Assembly (NCBI GenBank): GCA_963734595.1
Contig: CAVTHV010000017.1
Location: forward strand, 62,001-126,000
Reading direction: 5' to 3'
Source: CAKKQX01 sp963734595
Lineage (GTDB): Bacteria; Pseudomonadota; Gammaproteobacteria; Burkholderiales; SG8-41
Length of the DNA stretch: 64,000 bases
The position numbers and the translations under genes were made by a program. The number at the start of each line of letters is the position of its first letter. Position 1 is the first letter of the stretch. Shown here in pieces: positions 18,858-28,718 of this stretch. The notes below the pieces were generated by a model. The model made no database searches. It was given only the letters and a program-made list of their open reading frames with translations, and had not been told where the DNA came from.

Positions 18858-19078
18858 TTGAAAGGGGAACAACAAAACGCAGACGCAACGGCATGGCCGC
18901 ATCGTCAGGTCCAGAATGCGAACGTTAACAATCCGGAAAAGATTCACGCATCAGCCGGTGCGCGGAGTAAAATTTTGGTTCGCTGCAGGAGCGCGCGTCT
19001 GCAACAATTTGCAGGATAAGACCCGACCGCCGCTCGCGGCCTGGCTGGTTGAAACACTGAGACGATAAGGATAGAAAA
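18858..19078. other. Intergenic region before the FMN dehydrogenase gene
   Basis: A 221-bp gap. I see no coding sequence and no strong terminator. A likely ribosome site (GATAAGGATAG) lies just before the ATG at 19079, and the region presumably holds that gene's promoter. Confidence 0.35.
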
Positions 19079-20238
19079 ATGGCACAAAAAGCAAAAAAAC
19101 GCATTCCGGTGAAAAAAGCGAAACGTGCCGCGCCAGCGCGACGCGCGCGCGCCAAGGCGCCGGCGCAGGAGTTCGTGAGCCTGCAGGAGATCGTTCTGGC
19201 GGCGCGCCGCAAGCTGCCGCAGGATCTGTGGAACCATCTGTCGGGCGGGGCCGACTCCGAGACGACGCTGCTCAGGAACCGGCTCGGCGCTCGACAGCCT
19301 GGCGCTGCGCCAGCGCGTGCTGGTGGACGTGCGGCACATCGACATTTCCACGACCCTGCTGGGCCAGAAGCTGACCAGCCCGGTATTCCTCGCGCCGGTC
19401 GGCGGATTCGTGGGTTTTGTGGATCCGGTGGAGGGCGCGTGCCCGGTCGCCCGCGCCGCCGTCGCGCATGGCACGACGGCTTTTATCAGCACGGCGGCCA
19501 AGCCGGGCCTCGAGGCGATTGCGGCATCGGTCAATGAACCGCTCATTTTCCAGCTGTACGTGCGGGCCGACCGCAAGTGGGTCGAGGACATTCTCGACCG
19601 CGTGAAGGCGGCCGGTTATCGCGCGCTCTGCGTGTGCGTGGACCGCAATTACTACGGACGCCGCGAGCGCGACATCATCAGCCGCGCCAACGTGCGCGAG
19701 GGTTTCGGCGATCCGCAGCTACCAGATGGGCCTCAAGTGGAGCGATCTCGTCTGGATGAAGGAACGCATCAAGCTGCCGCTCATCGTCAAGGGCGTCGCC
19801 ACCGCGGAGGACGCGAAGCTGTCGATCGAGCACGGCGCCGATGTCGTCTACGTCTCGAACCACGGCGGGCGCCAGCTCGATCACGCGCAGGGCACCATCG
19901 AAGTGCTGCCGGAAGTCGTGGAAGCGGTGGACGGCCGCGCCGAGATCCTGTGGGACGGCGGGGTGCTGCGCGGCACCGACGTCGTGAAGGCGCTCAGCCT
20001 CGGCGCGCGCGCGGTCGGCGTGGGCAAGATGCTCGGCTGGGCGCTCGCGGCGAATGGCGAGGCGGGCCTGAAACGGATGCTCGAACTGATGGACCTCGAG
20101 GTTCGCACCGCGATGGGATTGATGGGCGTCACTTCGCTTTCGCAGCTCAACCCGTCCTGGGTGCGCCCCGCGCAGCCGGTGCGCCCGGCAAGCCAGACCA
20201 ACAGCTATCCGTGGTTTGAAAATCAAGTGATTAAGTGA
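19079..20238 (+). CDS. FMN-dependent 2-hydroxyacid dehydrogenase/oxidase with basic N-terminal tail (two frame breaks)
   Basis: Member of the lactate/glycolate/mandelate dehydrogenase family. FMN and substrate motifs are visible: FLAPVGGFVGFVDP, ISTAAKPGLEAIA, IVKGVATAEDA, the catalytic SNHGGRQLD and WDGGVLRGTDVVKAL. Frame breaks near 19285 (CTCGGCGCTC, one extra G) and near 19718. Ahead of the barrel there are about 30 residues made almost only of Lys, Arg, Ala and Pro (AQKAKKRIPVKKAKRAAPAR), which is unusual for this family and resembles histone-like tails. The ATG follows AAGGATAG. About 385 residues when repaired. Confidence 0.85.
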
Positions 20239-20330
20239 ATGGTGATGAGGTAATTCAGTTGCCGACCACGTTGCTGCACAATTCCCAATCACTCAATCAC
20301 TCAATCACTCAATCACATCATCAATCCCTC
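20239..20330. repeat. Tandem (TCACTCAA)n spacer
   Basis: The gap before the M24-like gene contains at least three direct ACTCAATC units (about 20288-20315). It is low-complexity and non-coding, like other junctions in this window. Confidence 0.6.
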
Positions 20331-21518
20331 ATGACCAATAACGCCAACCCGTTACAGCTGGATCCCAAACTCGCCGCCATTCTGGCTCAGGAATATCCGC
20401 GGTTTTCCGAAGCGGAATACGCGCGCCGGCACAAGCTGCTTGGCGAGGTGATGGCGAAAGCCGGCGTCGATCACCTGCTGGTGGTGACCGATCATCGCAC
20501 CGGCAACGCGCCACAATGGGTCACCGGCTGGCCCGGCACGGTCGAGGCTTACGTCATATTCAAGCCGGGCGAGAAGATGGTCATGCACATGGAGTGGTAC
20601 AACCACTTCCCGCTCGGCAAAAAGATCGCGAAGACGACGGACGTGCGCTGGGGCGAGCACAAGGGGCTGGCCAAGACCATCGAGGAACTCAAGCGCCGCG
20701 GCGCGAAGCGCGTCGGCATCATGGGGCCGCTGGTGGTCGGCAAGTACCGCCAGCTCGAGGAGCATTTTCAGATGGTCGGGCTCGACGCGGAATACGTGAA
20801 GCTGCGCATGATCAAGTCCGAAGAGGAGATCGACTGGCTCAGGATCGGCGCCGCATTCAGCGACGCCGGTTTCGCCGCGCTGCTCGCCGGCACGCGTCCC
20901 GGCCTCACCGAGCGCGAGCTCGGCAACATCGTCGAGCGCGCCTACGTCGGCCATGGCGGCACGACCATGATCCACTACATCGGCCGCACTTCGATGGCGA
21001 ATCCGCATATCTTCGTGCCGCCGCAGCACCATTCGCCGCGCAAGGTGGAGAACGGCGACGTGATTTTCTGCGAGCTGTCCGCGTTTTTCTGGGATTACCC
21101 GGGGCAGGTGCTGCGCACGTTCACGGTCGGGGCCGATCCGACGCCGCTCTACCGCGACCTGCACGCGACGGCGGAGGCCGCGTTCGATGCGGTCACCAAA
21201 GTGGTGCGCCACGGCACGACGATGCCGGAGATCATCGAGGCCGCGGGCGTGATCGAAAACAACGGCTTCACCGTGTGCGACGACCTGATGCACGGTTTCG
21301 GCGGCGGCTACTGGCCGCCGGTGCTGGGCGCGAAAAGCCGGCCGGCGGGGCCGCTGCCGGACATGACGCTGCAGGAGAACATGACGGTGGTGGTGCAGCC
21401 CAACGTGATCACGAAGGAACAGACGGCGGGCGTGCAGGTGGGGGAACTGATCCGGATTACGAAGACCGGGTTCGAGAAACTGCATAACACGCCGCGCGGG
21501 TTTTTCCGCGCGGGCTGA
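20331..21518 (+). CDS. Creatinase/aminopeptidase P-fold (M24-like) protein 2, metal ligands altered
   Basis: A 395-residue creatinase-fold protein with an N-terminal domain (RFSEAEYARRHKLLGEVMAK) and a pita-bread domain. Ligand positions diverge from M24 peptidases: the first Asp is Glu (VIFCELSAFF), the second Asp is absent (YPGQVLRTF), the His is kept (DLMHGFGGGY), the fourth position reads Gln (VVVQPNV) and the final Glu is kept (VGELIRIT). A metal peptidase is therefore unlikely. The ATG at 20331 is chosen because the family start follows it. It is distantly related to the gene at 15186. Confidence 0.85.
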   Translation: MTNNANPLQLDPKLAAILAQEYPRFSEAEYARRHKLLGEVMAKAGVDHLLVVTDHRTGNAPQWVTGWPGTVEAYVIFKPGEKMVMHMEWYNHFPLGKKIAKTTDVRWGEHKGLAKTIEELKRRGAKRVGIMGPLVVGKYRQLEEHFQMVGLDAEYVKLRMIKSEEEIDWLRIGAAFSDAGFAALLAGTRPGLTERELGNIVERAYVGHGGTTMIHYIGRTSMANPHIFVPPQHHSPRKVENGDVIFCELSAFFWDYPGQVLRTFTVGADPTPLYRDLHATAEAAFDAVTKVVRHGTTMPEIIEAAGVIENNGFTVCDDLMHGFGGGYWPPVLGAKSRPAGPLPDMTLQENMTVVVQPNVITKEQTAGVQVGELIRITKTGFEKLHNTPRGFFRAG

Positions 21519-21527
21519 ACTTCAAAA

Positions 21528-21660
21528 AAAGCATGAACGCGAAGGACGCAAAGGTTCGCAAAGGCGCGAAGGAAAGCCAAAAGCTGAGACACAGAGGACA
21601 CAGAGGACACGAAGGAAAAGCGAATTACTAAAAAATATAATAAAAACAACGTATTACGAT
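21528..21660. repeat. Dispersed intergenic repeat, copy b
   Basis: Contains CATGAACGCGAAGGACGCAAAGG, then ACACAGAGGACACAGAGGACACGAAGG, then AATATAATAAAAACAACG. The first part recurs almost exactly at 51037, and the last part recurs near 32195 and 58312. Confidence 0.65.
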
Positions 21661-21831
21661 GATATTCAAGAGGGATTGGGTTGCTGGATCTCTGAACAGT
21701 TCTTCGTGCAAATTCCGTTTCGCAGGCCGTGCACGGAGGTAAATTCATCCTGTTCGTTTAACATACAGGGGCAAAGTTTCAAGTGGGGAATAATCGATAA
21801 CGCTGATCACGTTCCAAGGAGGAGTATAAAA

Positions 21832-22817
21832 ATGAGTTACGCTGCGCAAATCCTGTCGATTGCTGTCCGTTCTGGTTGGCATGGCTCTGTGTCCCGCTGT
21901 ATCTTTCGGTCAGGCGTCCGCCCTGCCGAACAAACCCGTGCGTATCGTCGTTCCCAATGCGGCCGCCGGACCCAACGACCTGGTAGGCCGTCTGATCGCG
22001 CCCAAATTGAGCGAAACGATCGGCCAGAACGTGATCGTGGACAATCGTCCGAGCGCCAACGGCGTGATCGGCGCGGAATACGTCGCGCGCGCGGTGGCGG
22101 ACGGCACGGTTCTCGCCGTGGGCAACTCCGGCACCCACGCCGTCAACTTCACGCTCTACAAGAAGCCGAGTTACGATCCCGTCAAGGATTTCGCGCCGAT
22201 CACCGAGGTCATCTTCAGCGGCCTGGTGCTGGTCGCCAACCCCTCGGTCAAGGCCAATAACGTCAGGGAACTCATCGACGAAGCCAAGCGCGCGCCGGGC
22301 AAGCTCAATATCGCGGTCGCCGGCGCGACGGGCGAGATCGCCGGCAACCTGATCAAGCTGCAGGGGAAAGTCGATCTGAACAACATTCCGTACAAGGGCG
22401 GCGCGCCCGCGGTGACCGCCGTGCTCTCGAATGAATCGCAGCTGGTGCTGACCCTCTATTCGAGCCTCAAAGGGCCGATCGACGCCGGCAAGTTGAAGCC
22501 GATCGGCGTGACCAGCTCGCAGCGCGATCCGCAATCTTCCCAACGTGCCGACGGTGGCCGAGAGCGGGCTCGACGGCTACCAGGTCGAATTCTGGGTCGG
22601 ATTCTTCGCGCCCGCGAAGACGCCCGCGGCGACCGTGCAGGCGCTGAACCGGGAAATCGTGCGCATCGTCAATCTGCCTGAAATCAAGAATCGCCTGACC
22701 AGCCTCGGCTACGAAGTCGTGGGGAGCACGCCGGAGCAGTTCGCCGAGCGCGTGCGGCGCGATACCGAGAAGTATCGCAAGATCATCCTCGACTCCGGAA
22801 TGCAGCAGCTGGATTGA
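21832..22817 (+). CDS. Bug/TctC-family periplasmic binding protein 4 (two frame breaks)
   Basis: The ATG at 21832 follows a strong AAGGAGGAG. The leader breaks frame at about 21860 (TCGATTGCTG). Removing one T gives a normal signal peptide reading LSMLSVLVGMALCPAVSFGQA. The mature protein has ALPNKPVRIVVPNAAAGPND and IGQNVIVDNRPSANG. A second break near 22530 is repaired by removing one base to give NLPNVPTVAESG. About 327 residues. Ligand unknown; a Mo-hydroxylase pair lies downstream. Confidence 0.88.
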
Positions 22818-22823
22818 TCGCGC

Positions 22824-22849
22824 GGCCGGGGGAGGGCGCTCCCCCGGCC
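22824..22849 (+). terminator. GC-rich hairpin after Bug receptor 4
   Basis: GGCCGGGGGAG, a 4-nt loop, then CTCCCCCGGCC: an 11-bp perfect stem 6 bp after the stop codon. There is no T-run, so it may stabilise the 3' end rather than terminate by itself. Confidence 0.55.
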
Positions 22850-23091
22850 ATGAATGGATCGAATTACCCGCCGACCCCCGGCGAGCAGTGCGCCCTGGCG
22901 GATCTTGTGTGCCGGCTTACGAAATCCCTGCCTTCCTGCAAACCCGGTCGCGCGATCCGGTATTAGGGTTTTCCCTAATAGCGACTCGAATCGGTTGCTG
23001 TATCGTCACCCCAAGAAATGGGGGCGGTTTCGAACCCCGCGGCACGACGAAAAAGAATACATTCGCTGGTTGCAAAAAAGGGAGGGGGCAC
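22850..23091. other. Intergenic region before the Mo-hydroxylase genes
   Basis: About 240 bp with no convincing gene. It presumably holds the promoter of the iron-sulfur/molybdenum hydroxylase operon. A ribosome site GGGAGGGGG precedes the ATG at 23092. TATTAGGGTTTTCCCTAATA at 22962-22981 is a 20-nt palindrome and a candidate operator or hairpin. Confidence 0.45.
22962..22981. promoter_or_regulatory. Palindrome upstream of Mo-hydroxylase operon
   Basis: TATTAGGGTTTTCCCTAATA reads as TATTAGGG-TTTT-CCCTAATA, with 8-bp perfect arms around four T. It lies about 110 bp before the operon's first ATG. It could be an operator or a short hairpin; no regulator family can be named. Confidence 0.45.
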
Positions 23092-23571
23092 ATGAGTCAG
23101 TCCGTCATCACGACGCTTACCATCAACGGCAAGCATCACATCGTCAACGCGCAACCCGATACGCCGCTGTTGTGGGTGCTGCGCGAGCAACTCAAGCTCA
23201 CGGGCACCAAGTATGGCTGCGGCGTCGGACAATGCGGCGCCTGCACCGTGCACATCGACGGCAAGCCCAATTACGCGTGCCTGAATCCGATCAAGGATCT
23301 CGAGGGGCGCAGCGTCACCACCATCGAGGGCCTGTCGCCCGATTCCAGCCATCCGCTGCAGAAGGCGTGGCTCGCCGAACAGACGTGCCGCAGTGCGGCT
23401 ACTGCCAGTCGGGGCAGATCATGCGCGCCGCCGGCCTGCTCAAGGAAAATTCCAATCCGACGCCGGCAGGAAATCGTCGAGTACATGACTCCGAACATCT
23501 GCCGCTGCGGGACTTATGTGCGGATCGCGCGCGCCATCGAACGCGCGGCGAAGGAAGGGGGAGCGGCATGA
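23092..23571 (+). CDS. 2Fe-2S subunit of a molybdenum hydroxylase, IorA/CoxS type (two compensating frame breaks)
   Basis: Small electron-transfer subunit with two 2Fe-2S clusters. The plant-type cluster motif is GCGVGQCGACTVHIDG. The second cluster reads VPQCGYCQSGQIMRA ... NICRCGTY after repair. The frame slips near 23385 (one base lost in CAGACGTG) and returns near 23462 (one base gained in GCAGGAAATC). About 159 residues, the normal length. The stop overlaps the ATG at 23568 of the next subunit, so the two are coupled. Confidence 0.88.
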   Translation: MSQSVITTLTINGKHHIVNAQPDTPLLWVLREQLKLTGTKYGCGVGQCGACTVHIDGKPNYACLNPIKDLEGRSVTTIEGLSPDSSHPLQKAWLAEQTCRSAATASRGRSCAPPACSRKIPIRRRQEIVEYMTPNICRCGTYVRIARAIERAAKEGGAA

Positions 23572-25929
23572 GCTACCTGACGAGGGGCCCCAGCATGGGG
23601 ATCGGCAGCAAAGCGAGTGCCGCTTGCCACCGACACGCATCGGCTGGATATACCAATCCGTAACGGAGGTGGCAGAGCACTGACAAGCCGCGGCAGGCTG
23701 AGGCGGCAGTTTCCAACCCAGGCCGGCGCCGTTTCATGGTCGGCGCGGCCGGTTTCACTTTCGGTATCGCGGCGGGTCTTCCCGGCGTGCTGAAGCTGGC
23801 AGGCGGCGAAGCGCAGGCCGCATCGAAAGACGTCGTAGTCAATGCGTGGGTCACGCTGTCGACCGACGGCACGGTTGCCATCATGGCGCCGGCCGTCGAG
23901 ATGGGGCAGGGCTCGCTCACTTCGCTGCCGCTGATCCTGGCGGAGGAACTCGACGCCGACTGGAGCAGGGTCCGCATCGTGCCCTCGCCCGCGAGCGACA
24001 AGATCTACGGCAATCCGATGTTTCGGCGGTCTGCAATATACGGCGGGCAGCGCCGCCGTCAACGGCTATTACAATAATCTCCGCAAGTTCGGCGCGCAGG
24101 TGCGGTATGTGCTGCTCGACAACGCGGCGCGCCACTGGAACGTGCCGTTCGAGGAGTTGGCGACGCTCCCCGGCGTGGTGGTGCACGAAAAATCCGGGCG
24201 GCGCCTGACCTACGGCGAGATCGCGGCGTTCGCGAAGGTTCCGGCAACCGCGCCGGAGATCACTCCGGACATGCTCAAGAAAACCAGCGACTTCCGCCTG
24301 ATCGGCAAGGACGTGATGCGGGTCGAATTGCCGACCAAGGTCAACGGCACCGCGCAGTACAGCATCGACGTGCAGGTGCCGGGCATGCTTTACGGCGCGA
24401 TTCTGCGTCCCCCGGTCGAAGGCGGCTGCAATCGACAAGCTCGACGATTCCGCCGCGCGCGCGGTCGAAGGCGTGGTCGAGATCGTGCGGCTGCCCTATG
24501 GCGTCGGCGTGCTCGCCGAGACGCCGTGGGCCGCGTTCAAGGCCAAGAACGCGCTGAAGGTCACGTGGTCGCGCAATGCCAAGGGCTGGGGCTTTTCCAA
24601 CGAAAAGGGATTCAAAACCTTCCGGGCCGCGCGTACGATCTTTCGCGCAAGGGCGTGGCATGGGAAAGCAAAGGCAATGCGCTGGGCGCGATGAGCAAGG
24701 CGAAAATGGTGATCGAGGGCGAGTACCGCAGCGATTACGCCTATCACGCGCAGATGGAGCCGCTGAACTCGGTGGCCTCGGTATCGGCGGCTGGTGACAG
24801 CGTGGAAATCTGGTGCGGCACCCAGAGCCAGACCATGGCGGTCACCGCGGCGGCCAAGGCGGCCGGCGTAGCGCCCGAACGCGTTATTTTCCACGGCATG
24901 CTGCTCGGCGGCGGCTTCGGGCGCCGCGGCAACCGCGACGAGGAATTCGTCGTCGACTCGGTGCTGCTGTCGAAGGCGGTGAAGAAGCCGGTCAAGGTGC
25001 TGTGGACGCGCGAGGACGACGTGCACAACGGCCGCTTCCGCCCGCTCTACGTGAACTACATGCGCGCGGGGCTGGACGAATCGGGGCATGTCGTGGCCTG
25101 GCACCACCGCGTGGCGTGCGACACGGTGCTGGCGTTACCAGGATCCCGGTGCGCTACGCCAAGTCGAAGGGCAAGGACAACATCGCGATGCGCGGCACCG
25201 AGCTGCCGACCTACAACATCCCGGACCGCCTGAGCGAAGCGGTGCAGGTGGATACCGGCATGCGCACTTGCGTCGCTGCGCGGGATCGGCGTCGGCCCGA
25301 ACAAGTTCGCGATCGAGTCTTTTCTCGACGAGGTTGCCGTCAAGCGCGGCATCGATCCGGTGGCGTTCCGCCTCGAGCTGCTGAAGAATTCGCCGCGCGG
25401 CCGCCATGTCGTCGAGGAGGTGGCGAAGATGGCGGACTGGGGCAGGAAGCGCGAGGGCCGCGGGCTCGGTTTTGCCTACATCGATTACTCGGGCACCCAG
25501 CTTGCCGCGGTGGCCGAGGTCTCGGTCGATCGCGGCACCGGACGAATCCACGTGCACAATTTCTGGACCACCATCGATCCGGGCATCGCGGTGCAGCCGG
25601 ACAACGTCATCGCGCAGACCGAGAGCTCGATCGTCACCGGGCTCGGCCTGGCCCTGACCGAGCACATCACGATAGAGGATGGCGCGGTGAAGGAATCGAA
25701 CTTCTACGATTACCAGGTCATGCGCATGAGCGACATGCCGGAAATCCACATCAAGCTCATGCCGACCGACAATCATCCGACCGGCGCCGGGCAGATGGCG
25801 ACGCCGCTCGTCGCGCCGGCGATCGCCAACGCCGTGTTCCAGCTCACCGGCGCGCGCGTGCGCCAGACGCCGATGCTGCCCGGGCAGGTGAAGCTCGCAT
25901 TGCAGGAGGAGGAAACCAGGACCGCGTAA
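23568..25929 (+). CDS. Molybdopterin-binding hydroxylase subunit, IorB-like (several frame breaks)
   Basis: Large Mo-cofactor subunit of the isoquinoline-1-oxidoreductase/aldehyde-oxidase family. A twin-arginine motif (GRRRFMVGAAGF) followed by a hydrophobic stretch predicts Tat export, usual for IorB-type proteins. MoCo motifs include PAVEMGQGSLTSL, GGGFGRRGNRDEEF and RGIGVGPNKFAIESF. Frame breaks occur near 24025, 24430, 24615, 25128 and 25268, and the first 130 bp do not join cleanly to the Tat motif, so the start is unclear. The usual catalytic Glu motif (GVGE-type) reads GAGQMATP, with Gln. Confidence 0.82.
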
Positions 25930-25953
25930 GAACAATCCTGGCGCAGCGATGTG

Positions 25954-25988
25954 TGCCGCAGACCCGGAAGGGCTGCGGCATTTTTTTT
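25954..25988 (+). terminator. Rho-independent terminator after Mo-hydroxylase operon
   Basis: TGCCGCAG and CTGCGGCA form an 8-bp perfect stem around an 11-nt loop, followed directly by eight T. It ends the hydroxylase operon. Confidence 0.88.
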
Positions 25989-26016
25989 GCTGAAAGAAAT
26001 GTAAAATGAAGTCCGC

Positions 26017-27367
26017 ATGAACAGAGACGGCGTTTTGTTTGCAGCAGGTCTGCTGTTATTCGTTGCGGCAGCCGGGGTTCCGGCACAACAGCAGGCCGAG
26101 AAGAAGGACCTGGAGCTCGCGGGCTACCACGACCTGCAGGGGCGCGGGGCGTATCAGCCTGTCATCATCGAACAGGGCGGCCGCTGGATCGCCTATATCG
26201 GCCATCACGGCGGAGCGCTGCGCAATCCGCTCACGGGGGCGATGGAAGACAACGGCACCTCGATCGTCGACGTGACCGATCCCCGGGCGCCGCGCTATCT
26301 GCATCACATACCCGGCGAGCGCGGCAGCGGCGCGCAGATGGTGCGGGTGTGCAAGGGCAGGGATCTGCCCAGGGCCGACCGCGGCAAAGTCTACATGCTG
26401 CGCACACTGGGCGATTCCGCGCACGAAATCTGGGACGTCACACGGCCGGAACAACCCTTGCGTCTGGTCACGGTGGTCAGCGGTCTGCACGGCACGCACA
26501 AGAACTGGTGGGAATGCGACACCGGCATCGCCTACCTGGTGTCGGGCGTGCCGGGCTGGCGCACCGGCCGCATGACCCAGATCTATGATCTGAGCGATCC
26601 GGCGCAACCGGTAGTTCATCCGCAATTTCGGGTTGCCGGGACAGCAGCCGGGCGCCGGCGGCGAGGTGCCGACCGGATTGCACGGGGCGATTTCCACCGG
26701 TCCGCAAGGCAACCGCGTTTATTTCGGACACGGCACGAACAGTGACGGCATCCTGCAGATCGTCGATCGCGACAAGCTGCTCAATGGTCCGAGGCAACCG
26801 ACAGCGGAAAATCTGCTGTACCCGCAAATCGCGCGTTTCGATCTGCCGCATGATTACGGCGCGCATACGGTGTTTCCGGTGCTGGGCATGGAACTGCCCG
26901 GGTCGGGCGGACGCAAAGGCGGGCGCGACTTTGTCGTCGTGACGAACGAAGCGCTGGGCAACGGTTGCGGGGGGCCGCGCCAGAAAGTGTGGATTATCGA
27001 CGTCACCGACGAGGCACGGCCGGAAGTGGCGTCGACCTGGGAGCTCGATGACAGGATCGGCAACTTCTGCGCGCGGCCCGGACGGGTGGGCGCGCATTCC
27101 TCGCATGAAAACTTCACGCCGGTCTATTACCGCCGCATCATGTTCATCGCGCATTTCAACGCCGGCGTGCGCGCGGTCGATATCCGCGATCCCTATCACC
27201 CGAAAGAGATCGCGTACTACGTGCCGGCGGGCGGCGGTCGCGCGGTGCACACCAACAACGTCGAAGTCGACGATCGCGGCTATGTCTACATTGTCGACCG
27301 CGCCGGCGCCGGCATGCACATCCTCGAACTGTCCGGCGCCGCGAGGAAAGTCGCGAATTTCCGCTGA
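26017..27367 (+). CDS. Secreted LVIVD-repeat beta-propeller protein (one frame break)
   Basis: The signal peptide ends near AAAGVPAQ, so the protein is exported. Repeated LVIVD-type blades are visible: SIVDVTDPRAPRYL, IWDVTRPEQPLRLV, IYDLSDPAQPVV, IIDVTDEARPEVAST and AVDIRDPYHPKEIAYY. These repeats build a beta-propeller; most such proteins have no known enzyme activity. The frame breaks near 26625, and removing one base restores FIRNFGLPGQQPG. About 450 residues. It starts after a strong terminator, so it has its own promoter. Confidence 0.87.
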
Positions 27368-27401
27368 GGCTGCGCGCGGCCAGACGCGGTAGAATTCAGC
27401 G

Positions 27402-28418
27402 ATGCCGACCATAAAGGCGAAAAAGAACAACTGCGAGGTCGCGCTGCTGGTCGATCAGGAAACCGGCGGACGCCTGCAATCCGGGCGTTTCGTTCCCGAC
27501 CGCGGCAGCATGGAGGCGCACCTGCTGAAATGCCTGCAGGCGCAGTATCGCAACGTCGCCGTGGTGCCGTTCGCTTCCGGCGTGGTCGCGACGATCGAGG
27601 CGCTGCGCGCGCTCAGGCCCGGCATCGTATTCAATGCGACGGAATGGGTCGACGGCGACCGCAGTCTGGACGCGGCCATCGCCGGGCTGCTGGACATGTT
27701 GAAACTGCGCTATACCGGCAGCGGGCCGGCGGGGTTGCAGATCGCGCGCGACAAGGTGTTGTCCAAGCGCATCGTGGCGGAGCTGGATGTTGCCGTGCCA
27801 CGCCATTTCGTGCTCGAACGCGGCGATCGCGTCCGCAGCCACGGCTTCCCGTATCCGCTCATCGTCAAGCCGCAGTACGGCGACGGCTCGGAGGAAATCA
27901 ATCGCAATTCCGTGGTGGGCAGCGAGCGGGCGTTGAAGGCGCGGGTGCGCGCATTGCGCGCGCGCATCGATGGCCCGCTGTTATGCGAGGAGTTCATCGA
28001 AGGGCGCGATCTCTTCGTCGCGCTGCTCGGCAACGAGCCGCGGGCCATGCCGCCGCTGGAACTGGTGGTCGGAAAAGCCGGTGCGACCGCGCCGCGCCTC
28101 GCGACATACCGCGTCAAGCACGACAGTCGCTACCAGCGCAAATGGGACGTGCGCTTTCGCCGCGCGCGGCTCGGCCGCGAAGTGGCCGCCAGGATCGACG
28201 AGGCGAGCCGGCGCATTTTCCACGCGCTCAAGCTGCGCGATTACGCGCGCATCGACTACCGGCTCACGCCTGAGAATAAGCTGGTTTTTCTCGAAGCAAA
28301 TCCCAATCCCGATCTCGCGCCGCACACCTTCGGCCGCGACCAGTGTTTCGCGGGCGTCAAATATCCGGACCTGATCTGCGCCATTGTCGAAGCGGCGCGG
28401 CGCAGGCCGAAATATTGA
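27402..28418 (+). CDS. ATP-grasp ligase, D-alanine-D-alanine ligase-like
   Basis: A 338-residue ATP-grasp enzyme, forming an amide bond via an acyl-phosphate. Motifs are the nucleotide-binding IVKPQYGDGSEEIN, EEFIEGRDLFVALLG and the metal-binding tail ARIDYRLTPENKLVFLEANPNPDL. It resembles DdlA/B in fold but lacks a peptidoglycan gene context, and the N-terminus has a basic MPTIKAKKNN. The true substrate is unknown. It probably follows the propeller gene in one transcript (34-bp gap). Confidence 0.87.
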   Translation: MPTIKAKKNNCEVALLVDQETGGRLQSGRFVPDRGSMEAHLLKCLQAQYRNVAVVPFASGVVATIEALRALRPGIVFNATEWVDGDRSLDAAIAGLLDMLKLRYTGSGPAGLQIARDKVLSKRIVAELDVAVPRHFVLERGDRVRSHGFPYPLIVKPQYGDGSEEINRNSVVGSERALKARVRALRARIDGPLLCEEFIEGRDLFVALLGNEPRAMPPLELVVGKAGATAPRLATYRVKHDSRYQRKWDVRFRRARLGREVAARIDEASRRIFHALKLRDYARIDYRLTPENKLVFLEANPNPDLAPHTFGRDQCFAGVKYPDLICAIVEAARRRPKY

Positions 28419-28446
28419 ATATGCGTTCCGCATATGTGCTGTTTTT
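28419..28446 (+). terminator. Weak terminator-like hairpin
   Basis: ATATGCG-TTC-CGCATAT directly after the ATP-grasp stop forms a 7-bp stem. A run of five T follows six bases later. The weak stem and spaced T-run make it only a candidate. Confidence 0.4.
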
Positions 28447-28718
28447 ACATATTCCGTAAAAGCGGTATATGCTCGATGAGTTGGCTGGCATCAAACTTGC
28501 ATTCACTTTGTGCAGTTGATTGTCATAACATGAAAACGACAACGGGGGGTGTATCTCAATAACTATTTGAAATATAACAGAAAATAGGTAATTATTCTAT
28601 AAGAACCTTGCCGTAATGAATTCAGGGCTTGTGTGGGTTGGACGCATGCGCTGACAGCAAATGCCGACGATTTGCAGTCAAACGTCGAACGATCGTCGTT
28701 TTTGATCGGGTGTTTGAT
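28447..28718. other. AT-rich intergenic region before the pseudopilin gene
   Basis: Roughly 270 bp, clearly more AT-rich than the surroundings and without a gene I can support. It likely carries the promoter of the pseudopilin/GGDEF-EAL unit. I cannot assign a specific factor. Confidence 0.4.

Noticed and set aside
20281..20322. Short direct repeats that could suggest a CRISPR array
   Set aside because: The units are 8 bp and contiguous with no unique spacers, so this is a simple tandem repeat.
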